A DNA stretch of 64,000 bases from Cinnamomum chago (GCA_038049695.1 CP142452.1:29128501-29192500), one strand, 5' to 3'. Shown: positions 46,213 through 58,229, counted from the stretch's first letter. The notes: generated by a model from the letters alone, not told the origin. Numbers and translations: made by a program.

Positions 46213-47283
46213 CATGGTTGAAAAAATTAGCTGAAACCGAACCGATAATTTGATAATTATCGATTTTGACACCATATCCCCAAAATATCCCCAATTTATT
46301 GGCTGATAAGACCGATAATTTCAATTTATCAACCAACAACCCTAAAACCTTTTTTTTTCCCACTTCTCTAATTTTCTTCCTCATTTCAACCCATTTCCTC
46401 CAAACACTGGCTGCTCCTCTTTTTTTTTAATGCTTCCAACACCTCTTAAGCCATAAAAATACATATTTTTTGCGAATCGAGGAAGGAAAAATCACAAATA
46501 ATTTTACAAAAGTTTGTATTTTATATTTTGTTTAGATTTATTGAGAAATAGCTTAGAAATGATGATTGCATGTCCTTTTGTTATGAATATGTTTCATTCT
46601 CTTAGATCTAAACATTTTTTTTTATACTAGATCTATATATTGAGGGTTTTAGAAATGGGTTACTTGTTATGATCTGAAATAGACACAAGACTTGATTTGA
46701 AGCGTTCCATTAGTCCTAGGGCTTTTGGCGTTTTGGTTAGGTACATAACATTTGGTATCAGACCCGACCTCCACGTCTCAGGTTTAAGTCACGAAAAAGG
46801 CTACCTGGAGTAGAGGGAGAGGCATCTAAAAGAGATTGAGGAAATGGTTACCTACAGCCAGAGTAAACGCCATCGCGGAAATGGCTACCTGGAGCAGAGT
46901 GTGAGCCCTCCCAAGAGGGGAAAAGGGCTACTGCCGCATTGCCGAGGACGTCAGCCACAAAAATGTGGTGGTTTGTTAGGGTCCTTAATAGTTATGAGAC
47001 TTGTTTGATGTGTTCCATCAGTCTTGGGGCTTTTGGCATATTTGTTAGGTACATAACACTACTTTTTGTGGTTATATATTTTATAAAGTTCGTGATATTT
47101 TAACTTAGTTTGGTATGTATATCTAAATTTATTTTGTAAACAAAATTTATACAATTTTAAATAAGATAGCAATATAAGATGTTATGACTTAAGAAAAATT
47201 CACGTTGCGACGACCGCGACCAATACTGTATTGATTTTTAGAGTCGGCCGATACGATGACCGATACTACGATTTTGAACCATG
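46213..47283. mobile_element. hAT-like 'CATGG' element, copy 2, containing a TRIM
   Basis: Left end CATGGTTGAAAAAATT; right end, reverse-complemented, CATGGTTCAAAATCGTAG. The 8-bp flanks are GCAGAGGG (46205-46212) and ACAGAGGG (47284-47291), with one mismatch. The right subterminal part has the GTCGGCCGATAC motif of copy 1. Without the TRIM it is about 680 bp. No coding capacity. Confidence 0.78.
46665..47058 (+). mobile_element. TRIM (miniature LTR retrotransposon)
   Basis: Two direct repeats, 46665-46750 and 46974-47058 (86 and 85 bp), run TGTTA...GTACATAACA. A tRNA-iMet-like PBS TGGTATCAGA follows the first copy (46753-46762) and the second is preceded by a purine-containing GTGGTGG tract. 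Flanks TTACT and CTACT differ by one base. The total of 394 bp with no coding sequence is the defining plan of a TRIM. Confidence 0.85.
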
Positions 47284-48011
47284 ACAGAGGGGATCTCGAC
47301 ACTGACGCTCCTGTTATGGTGAATAGAGGTGGCAAACAACTCGGGTTGGGTTAAACGGGTTACAAACTCCTAATCTGCACCCGCTGCGAGTTAATCCGAC
47401 CTGACCCGCATTAACCCATACAACCCTTGTAGGTTACTGCGAGTCAAGTTTACCCACATAGCCTGCACCCAAACCTAAATTTATTAACAATCCTTTAAGG
47501 CATTAGCAATACCAAAGTTTAAATTAGAACCAAACCGGTAAGTTAATTTATAATAATGAGATAAGATCTAAAAGAACAATCCTTAACTTTCTAAATCCTA
47601 TTGGTGCAATTTAAAACCTAGCATGATAAGAAATACGGACAAGCTCTATTTGGGTTATGATAAATCTAATGTTAATTTGTTTTTAATATGATCTTATATT
47701 AGACTTAGGCTTAACTGAACTCTATTTGGGTTATGATAAATCTAATGTTAATTTATTTCGAATATGATCTTATATCAGACTTAGGCTCAACTGATTTTGG
47801 GTTGAGAATTTAGGCATGGGCCTGAGTCATGATATCATAATTCACCATTCTCTCAAGTTTGTGTTAGCGTAAGGAGAAAATAGTATGGTAACTTAGCATG
47901 AACTTAACTATTACTTGATTATTTTATTTTATTTATGTCATGACCATTATATTTTTTTTTCATATCCATAATCCTCCTAAGAGAGAAGAGCGTACAAAAA
48001 TATTCTTAAGT
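47284..48011. other. Gene-free stretch with GGGTT-rich repeat
   Basis: At about 47325-47480 the words CGGGTTGGGTTAAACGGGTT and CCGACCTGACCCGC recall termini of some plant hAT elements. Similar words recur at 50160-50290, so the two could be ends of one old element of about 3 kb, but I see no matching TIR or TSD. Confidence 0.35.
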
Positions 48012-49904
48012 GCTTGTTTGGCAATTCTATTCCCAAGCTCTTAATTACTTAAAGCTGATTGCAATCGGAATAAGAGTAAGGTGGTGTTTGGCTTTTCTAC
48101 TATACACCTCTTATTCTCTTAAAACTAATTCAATCAGCTTTTAGTTTGTTTGGAAAGTATTTTTTTCATGTCCATTTCAAACCACCTTAAGAGGAATTGC
48201 CTCTATTTGAAAACACTCAAGAAGTAGGCACAATTGAAATAGACAATAATGTCTAATGTGCGTAGACAGTGTTCTGCTACAGTGACTAACGGTCTTTTTT
48301 GGCAGATTGGTTTTTTCAATTTTTTAAAAAAGATTATGGACCCATAATCATGATCCAGGCTGTTAGGAATATTCAAAATATCAAATACGGCCATGTGCTC
48401 AAATTTCAGCCGTTGGATCTTCATATATTTTGATATATTTCCAAAATACTCCAGGACTTTTGATTTACATTTTTTTTACTTTTGTGGACCCCAAGCATAA
48501 GATTTGAACTGTTAGTTTCCTTTGTAAGTTCAATCATAGCTATGCTACCAAATCTTAATATTCTATTCCTCACGGATCTCAAGGAATTTAAGAAACATCA
48601 TGGACTGTTGGTTTAAAAAATAATTGGTGGCTACTTTTTTAAAGGGCCCACAAACAGTATGCTTTTTTGTATATTTTATAAGTTGTAGGACCATAAATCA
48701 TGATCCAAACCATTTGATATATTAAGAAGACCAGGCACGACTATGACCTCAAGTTCTAGCCGTTGGATCATCATAGAATGTGAGATATTGGCAAAAAAAA
48801 ATCCAGATATTTTTATCTATTTTTAAAAAATCAACGGCCCCCAAATGCAAGATCCAAACCGATAATTCTCTTTGTAAGACTAAACATGGCTATGGCATCA
48901 AATCTCAACGCTTAAATCCTTATGGATCTCGAGATCTTTATGAAAAACTTTCAACCATTGCTTTAAAAATATTTATTTCAATCAATTTTTTTGTGTTACC
49001 AAAAACACTATTTTTAAAACATCTATTTCAAGTGGGGCCATTTAAACAGATCTATTTCATGCAGATCTATTTCACATAAATAAGATTTGCCAAACAGGGC
49101 CAAGATTCTTCCTACCTCCATTTCAAAACGCCTAAAGACCCTTTACCTTTATTTCTCACGGCTTAGATTTCTACCCTGTTTCAAATAGACAACATTATCC
49201 GAAGCGGACAAAGGCACCTGGCTACAGTAATTTCAATGTGACTTTTCCAATATCCATCTCTCTCTCTCTCTCTTAAAATTTCTCAGCCACAAGTTTATGA
49301 TCCAAACTATTTGAATTGTTAAGCATACCTAAAACAACTATGTATTCAAATTTCAACCATTGACCTATCTTGACTCTCGAGATATTTGCAAAAGATCCCA
49401 GACAGTTAGATCTCCTACTTTTTTGGGTCTATAGCAATTGCTTCTAGTTATTTCTTGCCTGCCTAGTCTGTTCTTTTATTTAATACACTCATGCGCCATA
49501 CAATCACAATCCATACCGTTGGAAAAGTCTCTAAGCCCAAACATAGGTATGAGCCCAGATTTAAACTGCTGAACTATTTCAGATTTTGAGATATTTGCCA
49601 AAAAAGCCGAGCCTTAGATGTTTAATTTGGGCTTCTATGGGCCCCACAATCATGACCTAAACTATTGATCCTTGAAAGACTCAAAATGGCAAAGACTCAA
49701 AATGGCTTTGTGTTCAAATCTCAACCCTTGATTTATTATAAATGCTGAGGAATTAGTGTAAAACCAAGAGCCACCGTTTGATTCTTAAAATGTCTATTTC
49801 AACCAATTTCTCATCCAACCAGATGGTCAAATTGTAATTCATCTATTTCAAACCGCTATTTTTGAAATAGATCTATATCATACCGATAAGATTTGCCAAA
49901 CGGT
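48012..49904. mobile_element. Non-autonomous TIR element(s) with TGTTTGGC ends and internal repeats
   Basis: The left end GTGCTTGTTTGGCAA pairs with TTGCCAAACGG at the right. TTCTTAA flanks both sides (48005-48011 and about 49905-49911), suggesting a 7-8 bp duplication. A second pair of ends lies inside: GGTGGTGTTTGGC at about 48082 and GCCAAACAGGGCC at about 49103, consistent with nesting or tandem copies. The interior has at least seven diverged units of about 100-170 bp built on ATGATCCAAACCGTT ... AGCCGTTGGATC ... GAGATATTTGC. No transposase is present. The superfamily is unresolved (hAT is possible). Confidence 0.6.
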
Positions 49905-50724
49905 TCTTAAATAAGTTGACAAATGGTTTATATGAGAAACAAAGAAAGAGAATGAATTATTTATACATTTATACAATGAATATAGTGTATATATATATTT
50001 TAAATAGTGACTATAGAAATAGAATAACAAAATTAATAGAAATAAATTAAAGTTTTCATAAAAATAAAAAAAAACACTATATCAAAATAAAAAGAGACAC
50101 TCCATAAAATTAAGTATTGATATAAGTTTTAACTGCAAGGAAAAATAAATGGGTTATGCGGGTTAACCCTAAACCGACCTATTTAAATGTGGTTAGGAAA
50201 GTTTGACCCTTGACTAACCCGTATGATATGCGGGTGGGGTTGTGCGGGGTATATGTGGGTTGGGTCGGGCTGAATTGGGGGGCTCTTATTTATTGGTGAG
50301 CACTGCAACAATGCGCTGGAACTGTGGTGGAGCCCAATATTAATTAATCCATATGAGTGGAACATAAAATACGACCTCATCATATTAGTGGGTCCTAGGG
50401 TTTTGCACCCATCTGTATCGAGTGGGCTGTTGGTTTCGGTGTGCAATGGTTTCAAGTAGGGCCGCAGATCAAGTAGGGCTGTAATTAGGTCTAACGAAGC
50501 GTCACGTTCCAAGTTCTTCTGGCCACTGCGGATCCCCATCCATCCCTCGTCACTAGATCGTAGAAGCTAACAAAGAAAGGCCTAGTAGTGCTTCTCTATT
50601 CCTATTTCGCTCGGCCCCTTTCCCCAGCTTCTCTTGGTAATGTGACCGACGACTCTGACTGTCATCCCTGATCTTCCCGAACCCTTGCGTCAAACCAACC
50701 AAGCAACCACAACTCCTCTTCTTT
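49905..50724. other. Upstream region of the CHERP-like gene
   Basis: AT-rich to about 50160, then a GGGTT-rich repeat (50160-50290), then more balanced sequence leading to the promoter. No gene is seen; the 118-residue minus ORF at 50183-50539 runs through the repeat and is not credible. Confidence 0.45.
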
Positions 50725-50730
50725 TATAAA
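50725..50730 (+). promoter_or_regulatory. TATA box of the CHERP-like gene
   Basis: TATAAA in a CTTCTTTTATAAATCTCTC context, 53 bp before the ATG at 50783, giving a 5'UTR of only about 25 nt if used. Other start sites are possible. Confidence 0.4.
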
Positions 50731-50782
50731 TCTCTCATCCAGATCAGATTTCACCACCACCATCATCAAATCCCCAAAATCC

Positions 50783-53700
50783 ATGGACCGTCAAGTTCAC
50801 AACTACGCAGCAGCAGCCGCCATGGCCTTTGCGCAACAGCAGCAACAGCAACAACAACAGCAGCAATTCGGCTTCCATCCACAACCCCCCCAGCAATTCC
50901 CCCAGCAATTCCCTTTCCCTTCCCACCATTCTCTCCAACAATTCCCCTTCCCTCGCCCTCTCCCTCCCCAACAACAAAACCTTCCTCCCCATCCTCACCA
51001 CCCCCACCATTCCCACCCCCTCCTCCATCTCCAACAGCAGCAGCAGCAACAGCCCCCTTCTTCCTATGTCCCACCTCACCTCCTCCCCTCCCCCTTCCTC
51101 ACCCACTTCGACGCCCCTCCTCCCCCGGCCGCCCCTCCCCCGCCCGACCCCGACCTCCACAAGCGCATTGACAAGCTCGTCGAGTACGCTGCCAAGAACG
51201 GCCCCGAGTTCGAGGCCATGATCCGGGAGAAGCAGCAGGACAACCCCGACTACAGCTTCCTCTTCGGCGCCGAGGGCCACGCCTACTACCGCTACAAGCT
51301 CTGGCTCTCCACGCGCCCGCCCGCAGCCGGCTCACCTCCCTTCAACCCTTCCTTCCCTCTCAACCCCATGCTCAGCGGGCCACCATTGCAGCAATCGCAG
51401 TTCCCGCCATTTTATGAGCAGCACCCGCACCAGCCTTATCTGGGGCAGGCTCGAGCGGAGTATGAGGGGTTGGGGAAGACGTTTAAGGGTTTGTCGGGAC
51501 CGCTCCCTTCTGATGTTGCGGCCGAGCTCCATAGCGTACTGAATAATCTCACGGGCACCAAGGAGTCCATAAAGGGCGCTAAGATGTGGTTTATGCAGCG
51601 GTCGCCTTTCGCGCCTGCTCTGGCTGAGGCTCTCAGAGAAAGAGTCCTTGCTCTTGATGATTCAGAGAGGCAGTTGCATATTGTTTATTTGGCCAACGAT
51701 ATTCTTTTTGACAGGTTCTTTCGTTATTCACTCAATTAGTAGAAAGATTACTATTTTTTTGGGTACTGTTTCTTTTCAATTTGGATTCAATGTTTGGTTA
51801 CCACTGCTTTTTTTTCGTTGTTGATAAATTAAATGTAGGTATCATGATGTAAATCTCACATTCAAACTATAGACGTCTCTTCATATTTGGAAGATCTTTG
51901 ATAATTCTTAGTTCTTACCATTGATTTCTGAATCTGGTGATACTCTAGCGAGCAAAGATTGGAATTCCAAAATCATTCAGATTATTTCCTCAATCTTTTT
52001 TTCTCCATTAGTAAACACTATTAAGTAAAATATCTGCCCCCCTAAGTCATAATATCCTTTATTGTTGTCTTATTTGAAACGTTTTAAAGTTTGTTTATAA
52101 TTAAATAGATTTACATGTATATTCTAAAGTAAGTTGAAATATCATAAATTTTATAGACGTAATTAGGAGCTATCCATTAATGTTAAAGTGAGTTGCTTGG
52201 TTTTGTTGCGAAGAAATCTGTCAATATCTTATAATTTGGTTGAGTTTTAGTGGAAAGAGTGGTTGGAGGAGCTCAGGTAGCCTCTCACATTGATTTGGTT
52301 GTGTTTGGAAAGGAGGAAATGAAAAAGAGGGAGAAATAGGGTTTTAACAAATAAAGTGGGTTGTTGAAAATATTGGGCACTATATTGGTTTAGACCAATA
52401 TTTCCAATAAAGATTGATATTTTGGAAATATTTTGTATTCCTCAATCTCTGTACCACTATTTGCAAAATATCATTGCCCGATACCAGTTCAGATCGGCTG
52501 ATATGAACCGGTGTTGGCCGATATTTTGAACCATGAGTATCAGGCATGAATTTTTGACAACACATCTAATCTGGGGCTTAGTACTTTCGAGGTGACTCAC
52601 TTGCTGCCCCAAATGGAACCGGTGTTGGCCGATATTTTGAACCATGAGTATCAGGCATGAATTTTTGACAACACATCTAATCTGGGCCTTAGTACTTTCG
52701 AGGTGACTCACTTGCTGCCCCAAATGGCAGATATGGGCCTCTTAGGCTAAATGATGGTTGGGTGTTGAATCCTAAAATCGCTGCAGTGTGCTCTTCTCCT
52801 ATGGTTAAAACTTCCTCTACACCTAAATGCCCCTATACATACAATGATGGAGTGTCTCCCTTTCCACCCCAGAGAAGGCTCCAAACATGAAGTTGCGGTC
52901 AACGGGGATTTCTGTGAGCGAAACTGGTCGACCGTTGAATACTCCCCCTGTCCCAGTTTGGGAGGACTCCTCCCACGCCCCAGGTCAGATAGCCCAATGG
53001 CCATTGTAGATAATCATGCAATGTGGTCTTACAAGAATAATTTCAGTAGATAATACCATAGGGAGATGCCAAGGGCTGGTTGATTTTGCTTAGAAAGGAG
53101 AAGCAAAATATAGGAGATTTTGGGGTAGCAAAACCCAAGAGGAATGGTGCTTGAGAGTTACTTAGTCTGGCTTGCTCAATTATCTATGACAGAATCTGAG
53201 TGCCATTTGGAGGGGCTTCACTTTAGCAGAAGCACTAGGAGAATTTTGTGTGGGGGGGGTGTGGTGGGTTGGATGACCAAACCTTCAAATGAAGGTTCTA
53301 TCATGGAATGTGTGTGGTCTTGGGGATGTGGAGAAATGACTAGGCGATAAAAGGAGAACTTCAATCCATTCAAAAAAATAAAGGAGATCTTCAAAATTAT
53401 AACATTCAAATTGTCCTATAAAAAACAGCTCTATGTTTGATAAGCTGGCTAAAGTTCTTTTGGGCAGCAGGCGTGTTAACTTGGTGTGTTTGGAAGCAGT
53501 GGGCTCTTCAAGAGGCATCTTGGTTCTATGGGACAGTTGGCGTGTGGCGGTTTCGAGTAGTTGGAAATGGGAGTTTCCTGTTGCCGCATTTGGTCTGTAA
53601 TGAATGGGCTGAATATTAGTTAGGGGAAGACTTGTTCTCTGGAGTGAATTAGATGCTGCCAAGGGTAGATGGGACAGTGCTTGGTGCATTGGAGGTGATT

Positions 53701-54114
53701 GCAGCATTATCAGATTTCCAGGTGAAGAGTCTAGTGACTGTATCTCAGGGGATATGCGAGCATTTTCAATTTGGATCAACCACCATTCTCTTGTAGGCTT
53801 CGAGCTGAGTGATGCTGTGTTCACGTGGCCCAACTATCAAAATCCTTCTTAGATGTCAAGGATAGACATATTATTGGTTATTGGGGATTAGGTGGAGCCT
53901 TATCTTGAGAATTGCACAATTTCTCGCTAAGCCCATGTCTAACCATTGCATGATTATTCTTGACTCGAGATATGAAAGATGGGGCTTGTCTCCATTTCGT
54001 TTTGAGCTAATATGGCTTGAGGAGAAATTACTTTCTGCAGCCGATTTAGAGTTGGTGGTGGGAGTTCTCATTAGATGGTTGACTAGGTTCAGGCTTGCAA
54101 TCAAACTCAAAAAC

Positions 54115-54154
<40 letters not shown>

Positions 54155-54973
54155 GGCTTGATCAAGAACCACTCTGGGATGTTGGGGTTGCCAAATCCAG
54201 TCTTCTTGAAAATATCTAGATTCTTGATATAGCCATATAGGAGATATCTAGTTATCAATGATCCTTCATCATCCAATTGGAGGGACGGATTCCAAGCTAG
54301 GAAGGTGGCATTGAGATTCAAGCAATTTGGTTCAACTACGATTTGTGGGTTTAGCATCTCAAGCTTTACATCTTAGTAGAAGGATAAAAGGGTAGGTATT
54401 AGTCCATCTCATTTTACACCTTTGGAATTAGCAAATGTGACTTGGTTGGTGCTTGATGCTTTGGTTGTGGGCAGTTATCTTTTTCCTTGGCCGGGTTTGT
54501 TGGTTTTTTTCTTCATTTTCTTGACCCGATTAGTTGGTTGGTTTGCTTGTAGGGTTTTTGCCCGTTAGGTCTATCACCTTGCTGGCCTAGTCTTTGTTGT
54601 ATTAGGGCTCGTTTGGCAAATCTTACTAGTATCAAATAGATTTGTGGATAATAGATCCATGTGGAATCGACATTTTATAAATAGACTGCTTGGTAAATGA
54701 AATAGACGGTTTGAAATAGACATTTTATTAATTCGATGGTTCACATTTTTCTCAATTTCTTGAGAATTATGATGAATCGAGGGCTAAAATTTGATCCCAT
54801 TGATTTACTGCTTTATTGGGCCTGTTGACTAGTGCATGCAGCCAGACTGGGCCTGTTAGGGCAGATGTGGGCCTGGATTTGAGCCCAATCTACCCGGCCT
54901 GGTCCATGAGTCTTGTGCTGGATTAGATATTCTTGGTTACCTTGTTTTAGTTTTTCTTTCTTTCATTTTTTTC

Positions 54974-55017
<44 letters not shown>

Positions 55018-55344
55018 CTTGATCCATATTTGAAAACTACAGCTGTCTGCATCTGCCCTAACCACAGCCCTATTGCACTTGCAGCTTACAGCGGCGAATC
55101 AATCCTCGTGACCTTGACAATGAAGCCCTTGCCTTCAAACCTGTTTTAGGAACCATGCTTGCCAGAATTTACCACAATCCACATAACAAGGATGCAAACC
55201 AGTCTCGGTTGCAGAAAATTCTACAGTTCTGGGCTTCAAAAGAAGTTTATGATCCTGATACTATTTATAATCTTGAGGGTGAGATGATTGCAGGACCGCC
55301 TGGACTGCCAAAAGACTTGTCTGTCGCCACAGCTGATGCAGCAG
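50783..55344 (+). CDS. CHERP-like SURP/CID-domain protein, 5' two exons (partial)
   Basis: Exon 1 is 50783-51714 and exon 2 is 55085-55344. The donor GACAG|GTTCTT and acceptor CTTGCAG|CTTACAG restore the frame ([24 protein letters not shown]). The 397 codons present contain an N-terminal A/Q/P/H-rich region with two polyglutamine tracts (about 18-28 and 84-90), a SURP domain (about 124-178: [32 protein letters not shown]), and a CID domain starting near 240 ([32 protein letters not shown]) that continues through exon 2. SURP plus CID matches CHERP-type proteins. These are nuclear proteins linked to U2 snRNP splicing and to RNA polymerase II CTD binding. Exon 2 ends at GCAGCAG|GTACTA in phase 1. 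Later exons, expected to carry the rest of the protein, are not visible up to 64000. Nothing looks damaged, so this is probably an active gene. Confidence 0.88.
51990..52535. mobile_element. CATGG element, partial copy 3
   Basis: Ends ...TTGGCCGATATTTTGAACCATG at 52535, the family's right terminus. It shares the TTAGTAAACACTAT..., GATATTTTG and GCAAAATAT blocks with the copy at 62845-63078. The left end is missing, and about 300 bp of unrelated AT-rich sequence sits in its middle. Confidence 0.5.
52506..52727. repeat. 111-bp tandem duplication
   Basis: Two almost identical 111-bp copies (52506-52616 and 52617-52727), starting AACCGGTGTTGGCCG and ending CCCCAAATGG. The few differences include GGGGCTTA versus GGGCCTTA. 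Each contains the CATGG terminus. Confidence 0.93.
53290..54370 (+). pseudogene. LINE ORF2 endonuclease region relic
   Basis: The plus-strand translation starts [13 protein letters not shown], the typical N-terminus of plant LINE ORF2 (APE-type endonuclease). It continues with [36 protein letters not shown] and SRIDILLV. The linker toward the RT (SSLLENI) follows on the far side of an (AAT)n tract. Many stops and frameshifts occur and part of the catalytic core is deleted. The 182-residue minus ORF over the same region is an antisense shadow. Confidence 0.75.
54114..54153. repeat. (AAT)n microsatellite inside the LINE relic
   Basis: About 13 AAT units lying between the endonuclease part and the pre-RT linker of the LINE relic, apparently replacing part of it. 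Confidence 0.9.
54604..54790. mobile_element. Truncated TGTTTGGC-type TIR element
   Basis: Begins GGGCTCGTTTGGCAAATCTTA, the inverse of the ends at 49103 and 49904, followed by ATAGATTTGTGG and AAATAGACATTTTA blocks as in that family. No right end was found. Confidence 0.45.
54979..55014. repeat. (TG)n microsatellite
   Basis: About 18 TG units, 70 bp upstream of the exon 2 acceptor of the CHERP-like gene. Confidence 0.95.
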
Positions 55345-56035
55345 GTACTATTTCTTTTGTTTTTTCTTTTTTTAATGATGACGATATTTCTCTTTTCATC
55401 ATGCTATAGCATTTATGCACTCTGTCCAGTTTAACGGTTAGTAGCAATCATTGACCCCCGGATATCCATTGGATCTTTAGGCCTTGATTACATGCAAATG
55501 GGGTGCCATGATTTGTAATCCAACCCATTGGTCTGATGGTCCTCATTACGGATAGACTTATAAGGCCATTTACCAAAATATACCGAGGGGAAAATTGTAA
55601 TGCATTAGTTAATGGCCTGCTAATAGATTGTTCAGAAATCTTTACAGGATGTTTTGCACTCTTAAGTTAGGACCAGCCAAACATTGGCGCTTCACAAATA
55701 CCTTGTCCTTTTTAATGCATGGTTTTCCTACATCTGATTGATCAGGTCAATGGGCTTGGCCGCTGGCCCAGATGTATTGCTGCAGTCTTAAACCCGTGGA
55801 TATTTTACATATTCCAAGCATAAGGGTTAGTTTATTTTCTATGGTGGAATGCCAAGCAGTACAAAAGCATGAAAGATGTTGCACACATGGGAATGGTCGT
55901 GTAGGCATGAAGGACAAAAGAATTTGGGGGGCAGCATTATAGGTGAATAGGTGATTGATGAACAAATGGGAGATGTGTCATTTATGATGCCCAGATATGG
56001 ATATGGACACTGATACGGGGATACGACTCTTTTTT
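55345..56035. other. Start of the second intron of the CHERP-like gene
   Basis: Opens with GTACTA at the exon 2 donor. Non-coding. At 55992-56030 a GATATGGATATGGACACTGATACGGGG phrase is resumed at about 57883, on the other side of the LINE insertion. Confidence 0.55.
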
Positions 56036-57868
56036 TATTTATTTTATAAACGGTAAATTTTATTCAAAGAAAGAAGAAACAAATGAAGAACAACGAATAG
56101 GAATAAAAATAACACAAACAAAATCTCAACATCAAACGAAATGTGAAGCCGAAAAACTCCGTCTCTAGCAAGACCATCAGCCAAGAAATTAGCTTCACGA
56201 GGAATATGAAGAAAAGAAGCTCCTAGGTGAGATGAAATATCTTGCACCTCCTCCCCCAAATCAGTTAAAGTCCATAGATGAGAAAACTTCCCAGAACCCC
56301 ATTGAATCGCAGAGAAAGAACCGCCTTCCATAATTGCATGAAGATCTCCCAGATGACGTAATTCACGGCAGCCCACCAATAAAGCATACATCTCAGCTCC
56401 ATTAGAATCAACACAATTCACAGGACCCGCGAAGTTTTTGACAATTTTTCCAGAGAAGTCACGAATGACACCCCTTAATTCCACATATCTGAATATGCGG
56501 AAAATAACTGCCATTAAAATTTAGCTTAAGAAAACCATTCAGGGGGTTCCCACAATAGATTTTTTTTATGAAAATAGAGTGCCTTCCACCTTGAAAATGA
56601 GCTGGCCAAGATCTAGTAAGAGCTTCTAAAGAGACTCCAACAAATTCAACCTTCTTAATGGCCCATTCCGAAGCAACCCAAATAACGGACCGAACAGCCT
56701 CCTAAGGAGGTTTGCATTTATTTTTAAAAACTCTATTATTCCTCTCAACCCATAACTTCCAAAGACCAGCATATAAGGATAACCGCCACAGAATGCTCCC
56801 ACAAACAGATTTACCCCAGAAAATTTACTGCTAAAAAAACTCCTTAATAGAACGAGGCATGACCCAACACATATAAAAAATTCTAATGATAGACGTCCAC
56901 ACTATTTGAGCATAGTTGCAATGGACCAGAAGGTGGGTCGTCGTTTCCTCATCTTGTAAACGAAGTGGACACCCATTAACAACAGTAAAATTTCTCCCTC
57001 TTAATTGATCCATAGTAAGAATTTTATGTAAACGGGCTACCCAATAGAATACCAAGATTCTTGGAAGAACAATAGGGTTCCAAAATCTCTTCCAACCTAC
57101 CATCCGATCGCACACACCAATCAAGACATTATAAAAAGATTTAACTGAAAAATTTCCTTTAGCTTTTAGCCTTCCAAATCCTAACATCCCTTCTCCCTCC
57201 AGAGATACATGTCTTGTTAAGCAAAGAAAGAAAACTAACATACTCTATCACCTCATGATCGTGCAAATATCGACGAAAGTGGAAACTCCAAACTCTTGAT
57301 CCACCCACAAAATGAGAATTATCTGCAACAAAGGCCTAGGGGTTCCTGTCCAAAAGGAAAAGAGAAGGAAACTGACACCGCAGGTTAGCATTACCACACC
57401 ATTTATCATGCCAAAACTTAATTCTATTCCCATCATGAACCCTGTACCTTGTCCACTTATTGAACTCTATTTTCACAGAAAAAATTGACTTCCATAACCC
57501 CGAAGACTTACAACTAAGATCTGGAATGCACCATCCATTTCTTCTCACATTATACTTATCAATAAGGATTTGTCTCCATAACCGTTGATTCGAGTTACCC
57601 ATTCTCCACAACCACTTTCCAAGCAATGCTTTGTTCATATTTTCAATAGAACGGATACCCAAACCTCCTTGCGCAATAGGTTTGCAAATAACCTCCCATC
57701 TGACCAAATGATATTTTCTCCTCTCAACAGTATCATTCCAAAGGAAATCACGTTGAATCTTCTCCAATCTTCGCATGACACCTTTTGGACATCTGAAGCA
57801 AGACAAAAAATAGATAGGGATGCTTGAAAGAACTGATTTAAGAAGAGTCGATTCTTCACTTTTGAAAA
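56036..57868 (-). pseudogene. 5'-truncated LINE: RT C-terminus, zf-RVT and RNase H
   Basis: On the minus strand from 57868 downward: the end of the RT region (MSCFRCPKGVMRRLEKIQRDF, AQGGLGIRSIENMNKALLGK), then the linker to the zinc-binding reverse-transcriptase region (WKRFWNPIVLPRILVFYWVA, THLLVHCNYAQIVW). Then RNase H (GVIRDFSGKIV, EMYALLVG, IPREANFLADGLAR). Stops and frameshifts split it into five or more ORFs. The second RNase H acidic site looks lost (EGGS instead of ESDS-like). A T-rich stretch at 56030-56048 (minus-strand A-rich) marks the 3' end. The copy is 5'-truncated, as is usual for LINEs. Confidence 0.85.
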
Positions 57869-58229
57869 TCTAGGACATGGATATGAATACGGGTGTTCTA
57901 ATTTTTTTTTCTTTAGATTACTTTTGAATCAATGAAATTATCATTGTTTTCTTCCATTTCTAGCATTTTTTATTGTGAGAAGTAGAAATATTAAAAGAAC
58001 TATATGAAATAATGGACTTTATAAGTAGGATATATTAAACTTGTTCCCTAGAAGTATCGGTGCAGCATCGGGTGCCAATACAAGTGTCATATTGGTTTGA
58101 TACGGCTACGTTGGGCTTGTACAAATATTCGGGTATCAACTTGTCATCATCCTCAACCCTGCAACTGATATGGCCCCATATGGATCCATTTGTGGAAGCT
58201 CAAACATTTGTAGATTGTCTGCTAGGAAG
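57869..58229. other. Non-coding intron-like DNA
   Basis: Contains GATATGAATACGGGTG and GGTATCAAC phrases of a dispersed repeat. No gene. Confidence 0.4.

Larger units (their letters stand above)
51715..55084. other. First intron of the CHERP-like gene, TE-filled
   Basis: A 3.37-kb GT-AG intron. It contains a partial CATGG element, a 111-bp tandem duplication, a LINE endonuclease relic, an (AAT)n tract, a truncated TGTTTGGC-type element and a (TG)n tract 70 bp before the acceptor. Confidence 0.8.

Noticed and set aside
47325-50290. GGGTT-rich words at both ends, considered as one large hAT element
   Set aside because: The right terminus does not mirror the left TAGAGGTGGCAA end and no 8-bp duplication was found.
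50744-51280. 178-residue minus ORF opposite the CHERP-like exon 1
   Set aside because: A G/E/L/V-rich shadow of the P/Q/H-rich coding strand.
53285-53833. 182-residue minus ORF
   Set aside because: It is the antisense of a LINE endonuclease relic readable on the plus strand.
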